Shown here: positions 61,244-64,000 of the stretch, one piece after another
Numbering within the stretch: the stretch's first letter is position 1
Layout of the letters: each line of letters begins with the position of its first letter
DNA from: Casuarius casuarius
Taxonomy: Eukaryota; Chordata; Aves; Casuariiformes; Casuariidae
Assembly: GCA_003342895.1 (NCBI GenBank)
Contig: PTFA01000159.1
Span: 1,349,233 to 1,413,232 of the forward strand
Direction of reading: 5' to 3'
Length of the DNA: 64,000 bases
The notes under the pieces: model-generated
The model's input: the letters and a program-made list of their open reading frames with translations, nothing else
The model's database searches: none
What the model was told of the DNA's origin: nothing
Translations under genes and position numbers: made by a program

Positions 61244-63299
61244 TTATTAACTGATTTACCTTAATGCTGTTCTGGATATTGCATCTTTTCAACCTTTTGC
61301 TATCCAGAGTGTAGGGTCAGTCTTAATGCTACTTTTGTAGGATGGATATATACAAGACATAATTTTAAACACTCCTGGCTAAGGTTTGCAGTTGCTAGCT
61401 ACCAATAAACATATAACCCAGTATGAAGAAAAGGGATAGAAAATTCCTATGAGTACTTTAAAACTGATTTGATTTCTGTCTCCAGTAGCTGAGAATTAAA
61501 AAATCTGTCCCTGATAACATACCAGTCTAAATACCTCATAAGATTATTTTGCCATGGAGGCTCACAGTACACAGGAGAAATAAAGATAGCTGCACACAAA
61601 ATTACAATGCAGGGCAAACTGCTGGAATGAACTAATTGAAGAAATCTCAATTCGTTCAGCTTATCTTATCCAAGATCTGTAATGAATAACTGGAGTTTTT
61701 GGTGACAGACATCAGTGGCCTAATTGGTAGAAACTTCAAAGGAAGCAGGATTTCATACAAGCAGTTTTGAAAATGCAGATTTTGGAGGTGTTTAAGAGAC
61801 TTAGAAAAGTTGTCTAAAGAGCCAGGAAAGCAGGAGGTGCTATCTGTGAGCCATGGCTCATTTTGTTTCTATTGCAATCTTCATCAGGGTAGACCACACC
61901 TTGAGCTCTCAGGCTGTGGTGCTCCCAGGATGCTGCATGGGAGCACATGCTGCTCTGGCCAGCACTAAGGAAAGGAGCATTATGTAGAGATGACAGCATT
62001 TTTGCAAGCTTTTCATGCGTTAGCAGCCCAGATCTGATGGGATTTTTTCCCTCATTTCACGTAGCGAGAATGTCATTTTGTAGTATCTAAATTTTGGCTT
62101 TTCATTAATGTGTGTTCAGTTTTTATTAATTATGAAAGTTAACAAGCATGCTCTTCTTGATAATATGAAAACAAGTTTTAGAATAATAGAATTTTGGAGT
62201 AGTCAGTTTGTTGAACTGTCTGTACCTGAAATAGTTAAGTATCAAGTAATTTCCATATTCCTGCAACAAATTAGAAACTCTACCTTTAAAAAAAAAAGAA
62301 TTTTTTTGTGACAGTGACTGTAGAAGCTCTTACGTGTGAGAATTTTTGTAAGAGGCAGTAATAAGGAGAGCTTCAAGCGTGAGACATGACAGAGAGAAAG
62401 CCAAAAAGGAACTTTCAGGGTAGCCAGAATACACTATTATAGTTGTGTTTGTATCTCGGGTAGAAGCAATTATGTAACATTCTGGCATACTCAAAGGTAT
62501 TTTCTATTTCACAATATTAAAAATGGAATATAGTGTCAGAAAATTGCAAGCTCCTCTCTGCCTCTGGAGGAATCAAGGGAGTAATTAAATTGGATTTTGG
62601 TATGTCAATAATATCTTTCTCTTATTAATGGCATAATAATTTTGTAAATCAAATCCTAGAAGTGTTTCCAGTGTCATAAAGGTGAAAATGATTAAGGGTT
62701 AATTAAATATATTCTCATGGAACTGAAATTGTTCTGTTGGGTATCGTTAGACTCCTTTCTCCAGAACTTTCAATTATTACAATTTAATAGCATACTACAT
62801 ACAATTCATGTCTGAAACTTGTGTGGCCAAAAGCTATTCATAGCAATAAGCATAGTGGACTAGTGCTGTCACTGTTCTTTCTCATAGATTTATCTGAAAA
62901 AAGTACTAATTTAATTCCCTCATCCTGCAAAGTATAACATTCTAACAGTATCATGTATTAAAATAAATTTTAGGTAACCAGAAGGGTTCCTGAACAAGAT
63001 TAATCATTATGTATGACACAGCTGGAGCAGTTGTTTTAGTTCTGCAGTGGTGTCATTCTCCAGCCAAAAAGAGTCATGAGTAAGTGTTAGTCTTCTTTAA
63101 TAGATAGCAGCTGCAAGGATCACAATAGTAACTACACCATCTTTATATTTAAAGAAAAGAAAGAAGAAAAAGCTATCCCAAGCAGTGTCTTCTATAACAC
63201 ATAGTGTGAGAAGAGCTTGAAGTGTGTATGGAGAGTCTGATGTTAGGAATCTATTTTATGTGTAAGATATATGAGTAAAATGGCACGATGATGGGTGGC

Positions 63300-63336
63300 A
63301 CTTCAGAAAGATAAAATTATTCAGTCTTTCTGAAGT
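63300..63336. repeat. 12-bp perfect hairpin
   Basis: ACTTCAGAAAGA (63300-63311) pairs with TCTTTCTGAAGT (63325-63336) around a 13-nt AT-rich loop. The stem is too short for a typical pre-miRNA. Confidence 0.65.
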
Positions 63337-64000
63337 CTGTACAACTGGACTCAGGTTACTACGGCAACCTGATCATCCCCAGCATGTATTCTTGCTTGAT
63401 AGATAGACAGGTAGCTTAGATTCAAGGTAACAACATACATATAAGAAACTACTATACTCATTACAAAATAAGATTTTGTTGGTTGATACGATCTTTGGGG
63501 TCTTCTGTGTTTTCACATTTCCTGGGTGCTGCAGAAAATTCAGTCAAAGAAAGCCTCTCTATGAAAAACAGAGTAAACACGCAAAGCTTCAAAAATGACC
63601 TGAATCTTATTTGGGTAAATCAAGGTGTTCTGGAGTACAAATTTAAGATTTTGTGGAGTTCCTCAGCAGCTGAGGATGGAAGCATACACTGGGGTGTTGC
63701 CGTAGCACAGAGGAAGATGAATTACACAGATATTTTAACTGCTTTCATGATTTTGTTCTGTTCTCATGATATTTTGCCTGTTTTTTGATCACCTCTAACT
63801 GCTGGTTAGTGGAGCTAGCAGGCCGATTGGAATGAAATTTCTATATTCTTCCTAGCACGTATATCCGTAAGCATGCTTATTCTCTCTTAATATCATGTGT
63901 GATGTTTAAGAGCCTTCAATATTTCATTTTGACTGAAGCTTATGAATTTTGTGCTGATGTTGTGTTTGGAAGTCTTCATAAGTATTTTCTGCCTGGGCAT

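Larger units (their letters stand above)
53773..64000 (+). other. NRXN1: NRXN1 intron after EGF-C (5' part, continues past window)
   Basis: At least 10.2 kb of intron. It contains the two CR1 LINE fragments, a 44-bp tandem duplication (56041-56122), a CAAAA repeat (58247-58265), a 9-bp tandem repeat (60652-60676) and a hairpin at 63300-63336. I find neither the LNS6 exon (which begins GTTYIFSKGG in neurexin-1) nor a CpG-rich beta-neurexin first exon here; both should be farther 3'. Confidence 0.85.

Noticed and set aside
53773..64000. Neurexin-1-beta promoter/first exon or the LNS6 exon
   Set aside because: No CpG-rich start region, signal-peptide ORF or GTTYIFSKGG-type coding block is visible on the + strand.
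1..64000. CRISPR arrays, operons, ribosome binding sites or phage-type systems
   Set aside because: The window is eukaryotic intronic DNA with GT-AG introns; no regularly spaced repeats or compact gene clusters occur.

Overview
The window is non-coding-rich vertebrate DNA, almost certainly from a bird. It holds a central piece of one large gene, neurexin-1 (NRXN1), on the + strand. The gene call rests on eight exons. Their joined translation gives a neurexin LNS4 domain, an LNS5 domain and a complete EGF-like repeat (EGF-C), with residues that fit NRXN1 better than NRXN3. The bird call rests on CR1 LINEs (chicken repeat 1 family), including the signature CR1 3' end with its 8-bp TCACAGAA tail, and on the low repeat load. 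The exact species cannot be read from the sequence.

Layout: intron (1-775); exon 776-979 (LNS4 start); SS3 microexon 3123-3149; a 24-kb intron; exon 27500-27622; exon 32569-32950 (end of LNS4, start of LNS5); a 518-bp intron; exon 33469-33659; a 14-kb intron; exon 47942-48115 (end of LNS5); SS6 microexon 52669-52695; exon 53653-53772 (EGF-C); then intron to the end of the window. The eight exons total 1,248 nt, exactly 416 codons. The stretch enters and leaves in phase 1. Both 27-nt microexons are phase 1-1 and can be included or skipped without changing the frame. About 98% of the window is intronic. The LNS6 exon and the neurexin-1-beta promoter and first exon are not seen, so they must lie 3' of the window.

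The introns carry a 3' CR1 copy on the - strand (56337-about 57250), a 3'-truncated CR1 copy on the + strand with ORF1 and ORF2 remnants (about 58870-60412), an older CR1/L3-like fossil (about 12240-12790), an isolated CpG-rich patch (1945-2145), AT-rich simple repeats, short tandem duplications, and several perfect palindromes and hairpins. Two of the hairpins lie close to the exon ending LNS5.

I see no rRNA or tRNA gene, no CRISPR array and no second protein-coding gene. Many ORFs of 60-170 codons occur on both strands, but apart from those that overlap exons or CR1 they look like chance openings in AT-rich intron. The points most worth attention are the two regulated microexons and their splice signals, the CpG patch, the hairpins near exons, and an apparent 51-bp copied insertion inside one CR1. 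I found no sign of a wholly new biological system.
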